Shown here: positions 28,379-37,501 of the stretch, one piece after another | How the letters are laid out: each line of letters begins with the position of its first letter | How positions within the stretch are numbered: the first letter of the stretch is position 1 | From: Blattabacterium cuenoti | GTDB taxonomy: Bacteria; Bacteroidota; Bacteroidia; Flavobacteriales; Blattabacteriaceae | Assembly: GCF_014251995.1 (NCBI RefSeq) | Contig: NZ_CP059205.1 | Coordinates: 62,001-126,000 of the forward strand | DNA: 64,000 bases | Reading direction: 5' to 3' | Translations under genes and position numbers: made by a program | Notes under the pieces: generated by a model | What the model was told of the DNA's origin: nothing | Seen by the model: the letters and a program-made list of their open reading frames with translations, nothing else | Databases searched by the model: none

Positions 28379-29497
28379 ATGAAAAAAGATTATTACGACG
28401 TATTAGGAGTTTCTAGAAATGCTTCTTCAGAAGAAATTAAAAAAGCTTATCGAAAATTAGCAATAAAATATCATCCAGATAAAAATTTGGATAATAAAAA
28501 AAAAGCAGAAGAAAAGTTTAAAGAAGCAGCTGAGGCTTATGAAGTTTTGAGTAATTCAGAAAAAAGACAACGTTACGATAAATTTGGACATTCTGGAGTT
28601 AAAGGAAATGGATCTGAATCTGGAATGAATATGGAAGATATTTTTACAAATTTCGGAGATATTTTTGCTGATGCATTTGGAGAAGGATTTTCCAGTTTTG
28701 GATTTGGAAGGTCTAACAGAAGAAATAAAACTATTAAAGGAAGTGATTTAAGAATAAGAGTTAAACTCTCATTAGAAGAAATAGCTAGTGGAATAGAAAA
28801 AAAGGTCAAAGTAAAAAGACAAAAAATAGCTAAGGGTATAAAATTTAAAAATTGTTCATCTTGTAATGGAACCGGACAAACTGTACGTATTACAAATACA
28901 ATTTTGGGAAAAATGCAAACAACTTCTCAATGTTATGTTTGCTCAGGAACAGGAAAAAATGTTGAAAATATTCCTTATGGAGCTAACAAATATGGACTAA
29001 TTAAAGAGGAAGAAATGGTTAATATAAAAATACCTGCAGGACTTACAGAAGGAATTCAGTTAAAAGTTTCTGAAAAAGGAAATGAAGCTCCTTTTGGAGG
29101 TATCCCTGGAGATTTAATTGTCTTAATTGAAGAGATTCCTCATCCTCAATTAAAAAGAGAGGGAAATAATCTCCATTATGATTTATACATATCTTTTCCA
29201 GATGCAATATTAGGAGCTTCTAAAGAAGTTCCAACCGTTAATGGGAAAGCAAGAATAAAAATAGATCCTGGAACACAATCAGGAAAAACTCTTAGATTGA
29301 AAAATAAAGGATTACCTAATTTAGAAGGATATGGACATGGAAGTCTTTTAATTCATGTTAATGTTTGGACTCCAAGAAAAGTTAATGATGAACAAAAAAA
29401 ATTTTTCGAAAAAATGAGAAAAAATGAAAATTTTCTCCCCCATCCGGATAATTCAGAAAAATCTTTTTTTGATCGTGTAAGAGAAATGTTTTCTTAA
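28379..29497 (+). CDS. dnaJ: Chaperone DnaJ with a half zinc-finger domain
   Basis: The J domain ([25 protein letters not shown] near residue 33) and a glycine/phenylalanine region ([12 protein letters not shown]) are intact, as are the C-terminal substrate-binding domains ([21 protein letters not shown]). The cysteine-rich domain has only two CXXCXGXG repeats, CSSCNGTG near residue 159 and CYVCSGTG near 185, instead of four. The linker containing TNTILGKMQ shows they are repeats 2 and 3, so zinc centre II remains and centre I (repeats 1 and 4) has been deleted. Length 372. Confidence 0.95.
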   Translation: MKKDYYDVLGVSRNASSEEIKKAYRKLAIKYHPDKNLDNKKKAEEKFKEAAEAYEVLSNSEKRQRYDKFGHSGVKGNGSESGMNMEDIFTNFGDIFADAFGEGFSSFGFGRSNRRNKTIKGSDLRIRVKLSLEEIASGIEKKVKVKRQKIAKGIKFKNCSSCNGTGQTVRITNTILGKMQTTSQCYVCSGTGKNVENIPYGANKYGLIKEEEMVNIKIPAGLTEGIQLKVSEKGNEAPFGGIPGDLIVLIEEIPHPQLKREGNNLHYDLYISFPDAILGASKEVPTVNGKARIKIDPGTQSGKTLRLKNKGLPNLEGYGHGSLLIHVNVWTPRKVNDEQKKFFEKMRKNENFLPHPDNSEKSFFDRVREMFS

Positions 29498-29605
29498 AAG
29501 GTATTTAATTTTTTAATTCTTCAATTTTTTACTTTTAAATATTCTTGAGATTGAGTCAGTAACTAAAACTAGAAAATCAACAATGATTAACAATATTAAA
29601 TTAAT

Positions 29606-30789
29606 ATGAAAAAAATAGTAGTAGTTGGACTTTCAGGAGGGGTGGATTCCAGTGTATCTGCATTAATTCTTAAAAAAAAAGGATATCAAGTTATTGGTTT
29701 ATTTATGAATAATTGGGAAGATGAAAATGAAGATTCATGTAATGCCTGGAAAATGGATAAAACGGACGCTATGTTAGTAGCTCAAAAATTAAATATTCCT
29801 TTCCAAGGAATTGAAATGAAAAAAGAATATAAAAAATATGTTATTAATTATATGTTCAATGAATATAAACTAGGAAAAACACCTAATCCAGATATTTTAT
29901 GTAATAAAAAAATTAAATTCAATTTTTTTTTAAAAAAAGCCATTGGTTTAGGAGCAGATTTTATTGCTACAGGACATTATGTTAAAAAAACAACAATCTT
30001 AAAAAATAAAAAAATAATTTACCGTCTTTTAATAGGGAAAGATACTAATAAAGATCAATCGTATTTTTTATGTCAACTAAATCAATATCAGTTAAAAAAA
30101 TCTCTTTTTCCATTAGGATCATTAACTAAAAACCAAGTTAGAAAAATAGCAGAAAAAAATGGACTACACAATGCTTATAAAAAAGAATCACAAGGTCTTT
30201 GCTTTGTAGGAAAAATTAGATTACCTCAATTTTTGAAAAAAAAAATTCTTCCAAAAAAAGGAAAAATAATTTGTATTGATTCTAATTCTTTAAAATACAA
30301 ATTTAATAATAAATCTTTTTCTTCTAAAGAAGAAGAATTATTTTTTTTATCTAAAAAAAAAAGTATAAAAAATCAGATGGAAAAATAATTGGCTATCATC
30401 AAGGAGCTTATTGTTTTACTAAAGGACAACGTAAAGGAATATCTTTGGGAGGATATCAAGAACCTTTATTTGTAATTGATACTGATGTAAAAAAAAACAT
30501 TATTTATACCGGAATAGGCAGAAATCATCCAGGATTATATAGAAAATATTTATTCATTCAAGAAGAAAATATACATTGGATAAGAGATGACATAAGCCTA
30601 AAAAATGGAGAAGATTTAGATGTATTTTGTAGAATTCGTTACAGACAACCATTACAAAAATCAAAATTATACAAGGTTAAAAAAGGAATGTTTGTTGAAT
30701 TTGAAAAAATGCAATTTGCTATAACGGAAGGACAATTTGCGGCTTGGTATCTCGGATTAGAATTAATAGGATCAGGAATAATTTATTAG
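29606..30789 (+). CDS. mnmA: tRNA-specific 2-thiouridylase MnmA, interrupted by a frameshift in an A10 tract
   Basis: The first frame (29606-30388) carries the PP-loop SGGVDSS at residues 10-16, the first catalytic cysteine near residue 99 (PDILCNKK) and the second near 199 (GLCFVG). It then runs into a run of ten A at 30353-30362 and stops at 30386-30388. The -1 frame from ~30361 continues without a stop through the conserved TKGQRKGISLGGYQ and the C-terminal barrel (GQFAAWYLG) to 30789. One extra A (or two fewer) restores a single ~394-residue protein. Both halves look well conserved, so slippage may rescue it; sequencing error is the alternative. It makes 2-thiouridine at U34 of Lys, Glu and Gln tRNAs. 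Confidence 0.88.
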
Positions 30790-30801
30790 TTTACTAAACT
30801 A
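30787..30801 (+). terminator. AT-rich hairpin at the mnmA stop codon
   Basis: A 15-bp perfect palindrome (TAGTTTA, C, TAAACTA) starts on the mnmA stop codon. It lacks a strong T tail, so termination is uncertain. Confidence 0.25.
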
Positions 30802-30891
30802 GTATAATTAAGATATAACTTATTTATATTTTATAATATATTCATAAATAAATCAAAAAAACAATATTATTTTAAAATAAATCAATAATAA

Positions 30892-30926
30892 TTGCTTTTA
30901 TATAATTTATTTTTTTTATATTTTTG
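30892..30926 (+). promoter_or_regulatory. Putative ilv operon promoter
   Basis: TATTTTTG at 30919-30926 matches TAnnTTTG, and a TTG lies at 30892-30894, 24 bp upstream, slightly longer than the usual spacing. It would start a leader of about 105 nt before ilvD. Confidence 0.35.
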
Positions 30927-30998
30927 CATATTATATAATTCATCTAATCTGAATTAGATTATTATAGAGAATTTATCCAATAATTGGTTTGTTTTTAC

Positions 30999-31022
30999 CC
31001 CTACTAACCGGTAGGGCTTTTT
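30999..31022 (+). terminator. Terminator-like hairpin in the ilvD leader (possible attenuator)
   Basis: CCCTAC at 30999-31004 pairs perfectly with GTAGGG at 31011-31016 across a 6-nt loop and is followed by C and five T. This GC-rich stem stands out in AT-rich DNA and lies only 18 bp before the ilvD ATG. An upstream repeat (TAATCT...AGATTA around 30945-30961) may form a second hairpin. Confidence 0.5.
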
Positions 31023-31039
31023 GATTTATAAAATGTTTC

Positions 31040-32725
31040 ATGAAAAAAAAAATTAATAATTTTAGTAGAGGAATAACAAAAAGATCAGATTTACCAGCTG
31101 CACATGCTATGTTGTATGCTACAGGAATGAAAGAATATGATTTTTGCAAAGCCCAAATAGGAATAGTAAGTAATTGGTATGAAGGGAATCCTTGCAATAT
31201 GCATTTAGATAAATTAGCTAAAAAAATAAAATTATCTATTATAACTAAAGATTTAATGGGATTTCAATTTACTACAATTGGGATCAGTGATGGAATTACT
31301 ATGGGAACTTCAGGAATGAGATATTCTTTACCTTCACGAGAATTAATAGCTGATAGTATAGAATCAGTAATTGATTCTCATCATTATGATGGTGTAATTG
31401 CTATTCCAGGATGTGATAAAAATATGCCAGGAGTTATGATTGCTTTACTAAGATTAAACCGTCCATCTATTATAGTATATGGAGGAAGTATTTCTTCAGG
31501 TTATTATAATGGTAATAAACTAGATATTGTCTCATCTTTTGAAGCTTTGGGGAAAAAAAATACTTCTAAAATAACAGAAGAAGAATATAAAAATATTATT
31601 AAGAATTCTTGTCCAGGACCAGGAGCTTGTGGAGGAATGTATACCGCAAATACCATGGCTTCTGCTTTAGAAGCTATGGGAATGATGCTTCCCTATTCTT
31701 CGTCATCTCCTTCAACAAGTAAACATAAACAAATAGAATGCAAAAAAGTTTCCATATATATTAAAAAATTATTAGAAATAGGAATAAAACCTAAAGATAT
31801 AGTCACTAAATCTTCTATAGAAAATGGAATAAAATTAGCTATTTCTTTAGGAGGTTCAACAAATCTAGTTTTACATTTTTTAGCAATTGCTAAATCTGCA
31901 AATATTAATTTTTCACTAAAAGATATTCAAAGAATTAGCAATCAAACTCCTGTTATTGGAAATTTAAAACCAAGTGGTTCCTTTTTAATGGAAGATATTC
32001 ATATGCATATAGGAGGAATGCCTATTATTATAAAATATTTATTAAATGAAGGAGTATTGTCAGGAGATTGTTTAACCGTAACTGGAAAAACATTATTTGA
32101 AAATATGAAAAATGTTCCTAACATAATTTTTAACCAAAAAATTATTTATCCTTTAGATAAACCAATTAAAAAAAATGGACATATCAAAATATTATATGGA
32201 AATATTTCTCCTGATGGATGTGTAGCTAAAATTACAGGAAAAGAAGGAACAATTTTCAGAGGAGAAGCTAATGTTTTCAATTCAGAAGAAGAAGCAAACC
32301 AAGCAATTTTAAACAACCAAATATTACCTGGAGTTGTAATTGTGATTAGATATGTAGGTCCAATAGGAGGCCCAGGAATGCCAGAAATGTTAAAACCAAC
32401 ATCATATATTATGGGATCTGGATTAGGTAAAAAAGTAGCTCTTATTACAGATGGAAGATTTTCAGGAGGATCGCATGGATTTGTTGTAGGTCATATTACT
32501 CCAGAAGCTCAATCTGGAGGATTAATAGCTTTAATAAAAAATAAAGATTTCATAAAAATAGATACAGAAAAAAATACCATTACTCTTGAAGTAAATGATG
32601 AAGAAATTCAAAGAAGAAAAAAATTATGGAATCCTCCTTCATTGAAAGTCAATAAAGGATATTTATATAAATATACTAAAATAGTTTCTTCAGCTTCTGA
32701 AGGTTGCATTACAGATCAGTTTTAA
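31040..32725 (+). CDS. ilvD: Dihydroxy-acid dehydratase
   Basis: 561 residues. Iron-sulfur cysteines lie in PGCDKNMPG and SCPGPGACGGMYTANTM; VGPIGGPGMPEML, ITDGRFSGGSHGFVVGHITPEA and the preceding GDCLTVTGKT are diagnostic. It converts dihydroxyacids to the 2-keto acid precursors of valine, leucine and isoleucine. It is first in the ilvDBNCA operon and follows a leader with a terminator-like hairpin. Confidence 0.97.
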   Translation: MKKKINNFSRGITKRSDLPAAHAMLYATGMKEYDFCKAQIGIVSNWYEGNPCNMHLDKLAKKIKLSIITKDLMGFQFTTIGISDGITMGTSGMRYSLPSRELIADSIESVIDSHHYDGVIAIPGCDKNMPGVMIALLRLNRPSIIVYGGSISSGYYNGNKLDIVSSFEALGKKNTSKITEEEYKNIIKNSCPGPGACGGMYTANTMASALEAMGMMLPYSSSSPSTSKHKQIECKKVSIYIKKLLEIGIKPKDIVTKSSIENGIKLAISLGGSTNLVLHFLAIAKSANINFSLKDIQRISNQTPVIGNLKPSGSFLMEDIHMHIGGMPIIIKYLLNEGVLSGDCLTVTGKTLFENMKNVPNIIFNQKIIYPLDKPIKKNGHIKILYGNISPDGCVAKITGKEGTIFRGEANVFNSEEEANQAILNNQILPGVVIVIRYVGPIGGPGMPEMLKPTSYIMGSGLGKKVALITDGRFSGGSHGFVVGHITPEAQSGGLIALIKNKDFIKIDTEKNTITLEVNDEEIQRRKKLWNPPSLKVNKGYLYKYTKIVSSASEGCITDQF

Positions 32726-32729
32726 CTAT

Positions 32730-34427
32730 ATGGGAAAAAACAAATTATTTCCAGGATCGGAAATAGTAATAAAAGCGCTCTTACATGAAGGGGTAAAATA
32801 CATATTTGGTTATCCAGGTGGAGCTATTATGCCTATTTATGATTCTTTACATGATTATGTAAATTTTATTTCTCATATTTTAATGCGTCATGAACAAGGA
32901 TCTATACATGCAGCACAAGGATACGCTAGAGTTAGTGGAAAAATAGGTGTTTGTTTTACAACTTCAGGTCCAGGGGCTACTAATTTAATTACTGGATTAG
33001 CTGATGCTTTAATAGACAGTACACCTATTGTTTGTATTACTGGACAAGTATCTTCTCATTTATTGGGGACCGATGCATTTCAAGAAACAAATATTATAGA
33101 TATTTCTATTCCTGTAACTAAATGGAATACTCAAGTATTAAAGGCTGAAGATATTTGTAAATCTATTCAAAAAGGATTTTTCATAGCTAAAAAAGGAAGA
33201 CCTGGTCCAGTTCTAATAGATATTACTAAAGATGCACAAGTTCAAAAAACTGAATTTCGTTATGAACGATGTAAATATATAAAAAATTTCCATCCATATC
33301 CTCGTATAAAAGAGGATAAAATAATAGAAGCAGCAAATTTAATAAATTCAGCCAAAAAACCTTTAATTGTTGTAGGACAAGGAGTCATTTTAGCAGAAGC
33401 AGAAGAAGAATTTAAAGAGTTTGTTGAAAAAACAGGAATTCCTGTGGCTAGTACTTTATTAGGCTTAGGTGTTTTAGATACAGATCACTATTTGTATGTA
33501 GGAATGTTAGGAATGCATGGAAATTATGCTCCAAATATTTTAACTAATCAATGCGATATTCTCATTGCAATAGGAATGCGTTTTGACGATCGTGTAACAG
33601 GAGACGTAAAAAAATATGCAAAACAAGCAAAAATAATTCATTTAGAGATTGATTCTTCGGAAATAAGCAAAAATATATTATGCCATGTTCCAATATTAGG
33701 AGATTGTAAATCTTCTTTAATAAAATTAAAGAACTATGTTAATAAATCTACTCACAAAGAATGGGAAAAAAAGTTCTTTCATCTTAAAGAAAAAGAAAAA
33801 ACGATAATTATACAACGTGATCTAAATCCGAAAAAAAAAGGAATGACTATGGGAGAAGTAATTAAGTGGATCAATAAATATAAACAAAAAAATGCAGTTC
33901 TTGTAACTGATGTAGGACAACATCAAATGATTGCTTCTAGATATTTTAATTTCACTTATAAAAAAAGCCAAATAACTTCTGGGGGATTAGGAACTATGGG
34001 GTTCGCTTTACCAGCTTCAATAGGAGCTAAATTAGGATCAAAAAATAGACAAGTTATCTGTGTTGTTGGAGATGGAGGAATTCAAATGACAATACAAGAA
34101 ATGGGAACAATTTTACAAAATAATATTCCTATAAAAATCATATTACTGAATAATAATTTTTTAGGAATGGTACGTCAATGGCAACAACTTTTTTTTGATA
34201 AACGTTACTCATGTACAGAATTAATTAATCCAGATTTTATAAGGATAGCAAATGCTTATAATATAAAAGCAAAAAAAGTAATAAAAAGAGAAGAATTAGA
34301 GAATTCAGTAAAAATAGCACTAGATAGTGAAAAAGCTTTTTTATTGGAAGTTTTGATAGAGAGAGAGGATAATGTTTTTCCTATGATTCCATCAGGGTCA
34401 TCTGTAGATGAAATTCGTTTAAAATAA
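32730..34427 (+). CDS. ilvB: Acetolactate synthase large (catalytic) subunit
   Basis: 565 residues of the ThDP-dependent family. The catalytic glutamate lies in RHEQGSIHAAQGYAR near residue 53; the FAD-binding middle domain has GMLGMHGNYAPN and the C-terminal ThDP motif GDGGIQMTIQE followed by NNNFLGMVRQWQ. It condenses pyruvate (or 2-oxobutyrate) in the first common branched-chain step. It starts 4 bp after ilvD. Confidence 0.97.
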   Translation: MGKNKLFPGSEIVIKALLHEGVKYIFGYPGGAIMPIYDSLHDYVNFISHILMRHEQGSIHAAQGYARVSGKIGVCFTTSGPGATNLITGLADALIDSTPIVCITGQVSSHLLGTDAFQETNIIDISIPVTKWNTQVLKAEDICKSIQKGFFIAKKGRPGPVLIDITKDAQVQKTEFRYERCKYIKNFHPYPRIKEDKIIEAANLINSAKKPLIVVGQGVILAEAEEEFKEFVEKTGIPVASTLLGLGVLDTDHYLYVGMLGMHGNYAPNILTNQCDILIAIGMRFDDRVTGDVKKYAKQAKIIHLEIDSSEISKNILCHVPILGDCKSSLIKLKNYVNKSTHKEWEKKFFHLKEKEKTIIIQRDLNPKKKGMTMGEVIKWINKYKQKNAVLVTDVGQHQMIASRYFNFTYKKSQITSGGLGTMGFALPASIGAKLGSKNRQVICVVGDGGIQMTIQEMGTILQNNIPIKIILLNNNFLGMVRQWQQLFFDKRYSCTELINPDFIRIANAYNIKAKKVIKREELENSVKIALDSEKAFLLEVLIEREDNVFPMIPSGSSVDEIRLK

Positions 34428-34444
34428 TTAAAAATATTTATTAT

Positions 34445-34765
34445 ATGAGGCATCAATATCAATTCAGAATAATAATTCTAGGAGAAAAAGAAACAAGGTT
34501 ATTAAGCAGAATACTTATTATATTAAATAGAATAAATTTAAAAATTAATCATATAAATGTTTCTAGAAATGAAAGTAAAAATATTGAAAATATTCAATTT
34601 CAATATATTCTAGATTTAGAATGTCGAGAAGAACAGTTAATAAAAATAAAAAAATTAATTGAAAAATTAATTGGAATTATTCATGTTTACTATTCTAAAA
34701 TAGAAGACAAAAATTCCAGGAAAAATTCATGGAAAAAAGTAGATTTACCACTAGCAACATCTTAA
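34445..34765 (+). CDS. ilvN: Acetolactate synthase small (regulatory) subunit, single ACT domain
   Basis: 106 residues comprising one ACT domain: the segment ETRLLSRILIILNRINLKINHINVSRNE matches the valine-binding edge of IlvN/IlvH, and a second half ends GIIHVYYSKIED. Bacteroidota homologues are usually ~170-190 residues with a second domain; this one stops after the ACT domain, resembling the short E. coli IlvN. Downstream DNA holds no remnant because ilvC begins 21 bp later. Feedback control may be altered. Confidence 0.85.
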   Translation: MRHQYQFRIIILGEKETRLLSRILIILNRINLKINHINVSRNESKNIENIQFQYILDLECREEQLIKIKKLIEKLIGIIHVYYSKIEDKNSRKNSWKKVDLPLATS

Positions 34766-34786
34766 AATTAAATTAATTAAAAAATC

Positions 34787-35848
34787 ATGAAAATTAAATT
34801 TGGATCTGTAGAAGAAACTATTGTAACAAGAGAAGAATTTCCATTATCAAAAGCTAAGGAAATATTAAAGAAAGAAACTATTTCCGTATTAGGATACGGA
34901 GTTCAGGGTCCTGGTCAATCTCTCAATTTAAGAGATAATGGATTTAAAGTTATTATCGGACAAAGAAAGGATTCTCATTCATGGAATAAAGCAAAGGAAG
35001 ATGGTTGGATTGAAGGAAAAAATCTTTTTTCATTAGAAGATGCTTCCAAAAAGGGGACCATTATTATGTATCTATTATCAGATGCTGGACAAATTGATTT
35101 TTGGCCTACTCTTTCTAAATATCTCACTAAAGGAAAATCTTTATATTTCTCTCATGGATTTGGATTAACTTTTTTAGATCAAACAAAAATATGTCCTTCT
35201 AAAAATATAGATATTTTTCTGGTAGCTCCTAAAGGATCGGGAACTAGTTTAAGAAGATTATTTTTACAAGGAAAAGGAATTAATTCAAGTTATGCAATTT
35301 ATCAAGATTATAGTGGAAAAAGTTTAGAAAAAGCTTTGTCTATTGGAATAGGAATTGGATCTGGATATTTATTTAAAACTAATTTTAAAAATGAAGTTTA
35401 TTCGGATTTAGTAGGAGAAAGAGGAACTTTAATGGGAGCTATACAAGGAATTTTTTCTGCTCAATATCAAATATTAAGAGAAAAAGGACATTCCCCTTCA
35501 GAATCTTTTAATGAAACTGTAGAAGAACTAACTCAAAGTCTGATGCCGTTAGTAGCAGAAAATGGAATGGATTGGATGTATGAAAATTGTTCCACAACAG
35601 CACAAAGAGGTGCTTTAGACTGGTGGAGTAAATTTAGAGATGCTACATTACCAATATTTAGAGAATTGTACAATGAGGTTTCTTCTGGAAACGAAGCAAA
35701 AAGAGTTATAAAATCTAATAGCGATATTAATTATAGAGTAAAATTAAAAAATGAATTGAAAAATCTTGGAAAAAGTGAATTATGGAAAGTTGGATCTATT
35801 ATTAGAAATCTTAGACCAGAAAAAAAACGAAATAAAAATAATTCTTAA
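34787..35848 (+). CDS. ilvC: Ketol-acid reductoisomerase
   Basis: 353 residues. The NADPH-binding Rossmann motif is VLGYGVQGPGQSLNLRDNG; catalytic residues lie in LFLVAPKGSGTS and in the knotted C-terminal domain with DLVGERGTLMGA and EELTQSLMP. The sequence has the Bacteroidota form of class I KARI. It makes dihydroxyacids from acetolactate or acetohydroxybutyrate for IlvD. Confidence 0.96.
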   Translation: MKIKFGSVEETIVTREEFPLSKAKEILKKETISVLGYGVQGPGQSLNLRDNGFKVIIGQRKDSHSWNKAKEDGWIEGKNLFSLEDASKKGTIIMYLLSDAGQIDFWPTLSKYLTKGKSLYFSHGFGLTFLDQTKICPSKNIDIFLVAPKGSGTSLRRLFLQGKGINSSYAIYQDYSGKSLEKALSIGIGIGSGYLFKTNFKNEVYSDLVGERGTLMGAIQGIFSAQYQILREKGHSPSESFNETVEELTQSLMPLVAENGMDWMYENCSTTAQRGALDWWSKFRDATLPIFRELYNEVSSGNEAKRVIKSNSDINYRVKLKNELKNLGKSELWKVGSIIRNLRPEKKRNKNNS

Positions 35849-35937
35849 GTTTTAATAAAAAATAAAAATTATTATAATTAGTTAATCATCATTTGTGTAA
35901 AGTTTTTTTCACACTTAATTAAAGTATTTCTAAAATA

Positions 35938-37203
35938 TTGAAAAATCAATTTAAAGGTTATTTTCCTTCTTATAAAGAAGTAGTAAAAGCAAAAAAAATC
36001 CTAAAAAATATTATTTATGAAACTCCACTACAAAAAAATTTTCTCCTTTCGGAAAAATATAAAGCGAATGTTTTCTTAAAAAGAGAAGATTTACAAATCA
36101 TACGTTCATATAAAATTAGAGGAGCTTACAATAAAATAAAAAGTTTATCTAAAACAGAATTAAAAAAAGGGATTGTATGTGCTAGTGCTGGTAATCATGC
36201 ACAAGGTGTTGCTCACTCTTGTCATATATTAAAAATTCCAGGAAAAATTTATATGCCCACTACTACTCCAAAACAAAAAGTAGAAAGAGTAAAAATGTTT
36301 GGTAAAAAATATGTTGAAATTATTTTAAATGGAGATACGTTTGATTCAGTTAGCTTTGAAGCTATGAAGGATTGTAAAAAAAATTCAAAAATTTTTATCC
36401 ATCCTTTTGATGATAATAAAATTATTGAAGGACAAGCTACTGTTGGATTAGAAATCTTGCAACAATCTATTTCGAAAATAGATTATGTTTTTATTCCCAT
36501 TGGAGGAGGTGGATTGGCTTCTGGAGTTGGAAGTCATTTTAAAGAATTTAGTCCAAAAACTAAAATTATAGGAGTAGAACCTAAAGGAGCTCCATCTATG
36601 AGTTATTCTTTGAAAGAAGGAAAAATTGTAGAATTAAAAAAGATAGATAGATTTATTGATGGAGCTTCAGTAAAAAAAGTAGGAAAGTTAAATTTTGAAA
36701 TTTGTAATAAAGTATTGTACGATGTAAAAACGGTTCCAGAAGGAAAAGTTTGTACAACCATTTTAGATTTATATAATTTAGAAGCTATAGTTGCAGAACC
36801 TGCTGGAGCTCTTTCAATAGCTGCTTTAGATTTTTATTCTGAACAAATAGAAAGAAAAAATATTGTTTGTATTTTAAGTGGAGGAAATAATGATATTACT
36901 AGAACAGAAGAAATACGAGAAAGATCTCTTTTATACGAAAATAAAAAACATTATTTTATTGTTAAATTTCCACAAAGGGCCGGAGCTTTAAAAGAATTTG
37001 TTAATAATATTTTAGGGCCAAAAGATGATATTGCTTACTTTGAATATTCCAAAAAAACTTCTAAAGAAGAAGGTCCTGCTGTTATAGGTATAGAATTGGC
37101 AGATAAAAATGAATTTTCTTCATTATTAGGAAAAATGAAAAAGCACAAGGTACATTTTCAATATTTAAATCAAAATCCTGATTTATTCCGTTTCCTAATA
37201 TAG
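35938..37203 (+). CDS. ilvA: Threonine dehydratase, biosynthetic
   Basis: 421 residues. PLP lysine in IRSYKIRGAYN near residue 60; phosphate-binding GGGGLASG motif; C-terminal ACT-like domain beginning HYFIVKFPQRAGALKEFV. The only plausible start is TTG at 35938, as no in-frame ATG precedes the conserved N terminus. It supplies 2-oxobutyrate for isoleucine. In many flavobacteria leu genes lie between ilvC and ilvA; here they are adjacent. Confidence 0.94.
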   Translation: MKNQFKGYFPSYKEVVKAKKILKNIIYETPLQKNFLLSEKYKANVFLKREDLQIIRSYKIRGAYNKIKSLSKTELKKGIVCASAGNHAQGVAHSCHILKIPGKIYMPTTTPKQKVERVKMFGKKYVEIILNGDTFDSVSFEAMKDCKKNSKIFIHPFDDNKIIEGQATVGLEILQQSISKIDYVFIPIGGGGLASGVGSHFKEFSPKTKIIGVEPKGAPSMSYSLKEGKIVELKKIDRFIDGASVKKVGKLNFEICNKVLYDVKTVPEGKVCTTILDLYNLEAIVAEPAGALSIAALDFYSEQIERKNIVCILSGGNNDITRTEEIRERSLLYENKKHYFIVKFPQRAGALKEFVNNILGPKDDIAYFEYSKKTSKEEGPAVIGIELADKNEFSSLLGKMKKHKVHFQYLNQNPDLFRFLI

Positions 37204-37229
37204 GAATAACATTGATTATTAAATAATTG

Positions 37230-37316
37230 TACCCACGACTGGATTTGAACCAGCACATCCTTAATTTGGATACCACTCCCTCAAAGTGGCGTGTCTACCA
37301 TTTTCACCACGTGGGT
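37230..37316 (-). tRNA. tRNA-Leu (anticodon GAG)
   Basis: A perfect 7-bp acceptor stem (ACCCACG with CGTGGGT), discriminator A, anticodon stem CCACT/AGTGG around loop TTGAGGG, a long variable arm and T loop TTCAAAT. CCA is not encoded. It is alone on the minus strand between ilvA and dapB. Confidence 0.92.
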
Positions 37317-37470
37317 AAAATAAAAATTTATGGAATAAATAATAATGAAAAAATAGTATGATTATTCAAAATTATTTATAAATCAAAATTTTTTTATCTC
37401 AATTTATAAATATTGAGTTATATGTTCTAATATAGATAATTTATTTATAATTTTTAAAAAAAATATAATC

Positions 37471-37478
37471 TATCTTTG
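37471..37478 (+). promoter_or_regulatory. Putative Bacteroidota -7 promoter element for dapB
   Basis: TATCTTTG matches TAnnTTTG 23 bp before the dapB ATG. The rest of the 185-bp spacer after the tRNA is AT-rich, with one short AT hairpin (37398-37417) lacking a T tail. Confidence 0.4.
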
Positions 37479-37501
37479 AAAAGATTTTCAAAAAAATTCA
37501 T

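Noticed and set aside
30973-31197. Minus-strand frame over the ilvD leader and start
   Set aside because: Lies opposite the conserved ilvD N terminus and its leader hairpin; no recognisable protein.
37398-37417. Hairpin CTCAAT/ATTGAG between tRNA-Leu and dapB, considered as a terminator
   Set aside because: No T run follows on either strand in the right place, and the stem is short and AT-rich.
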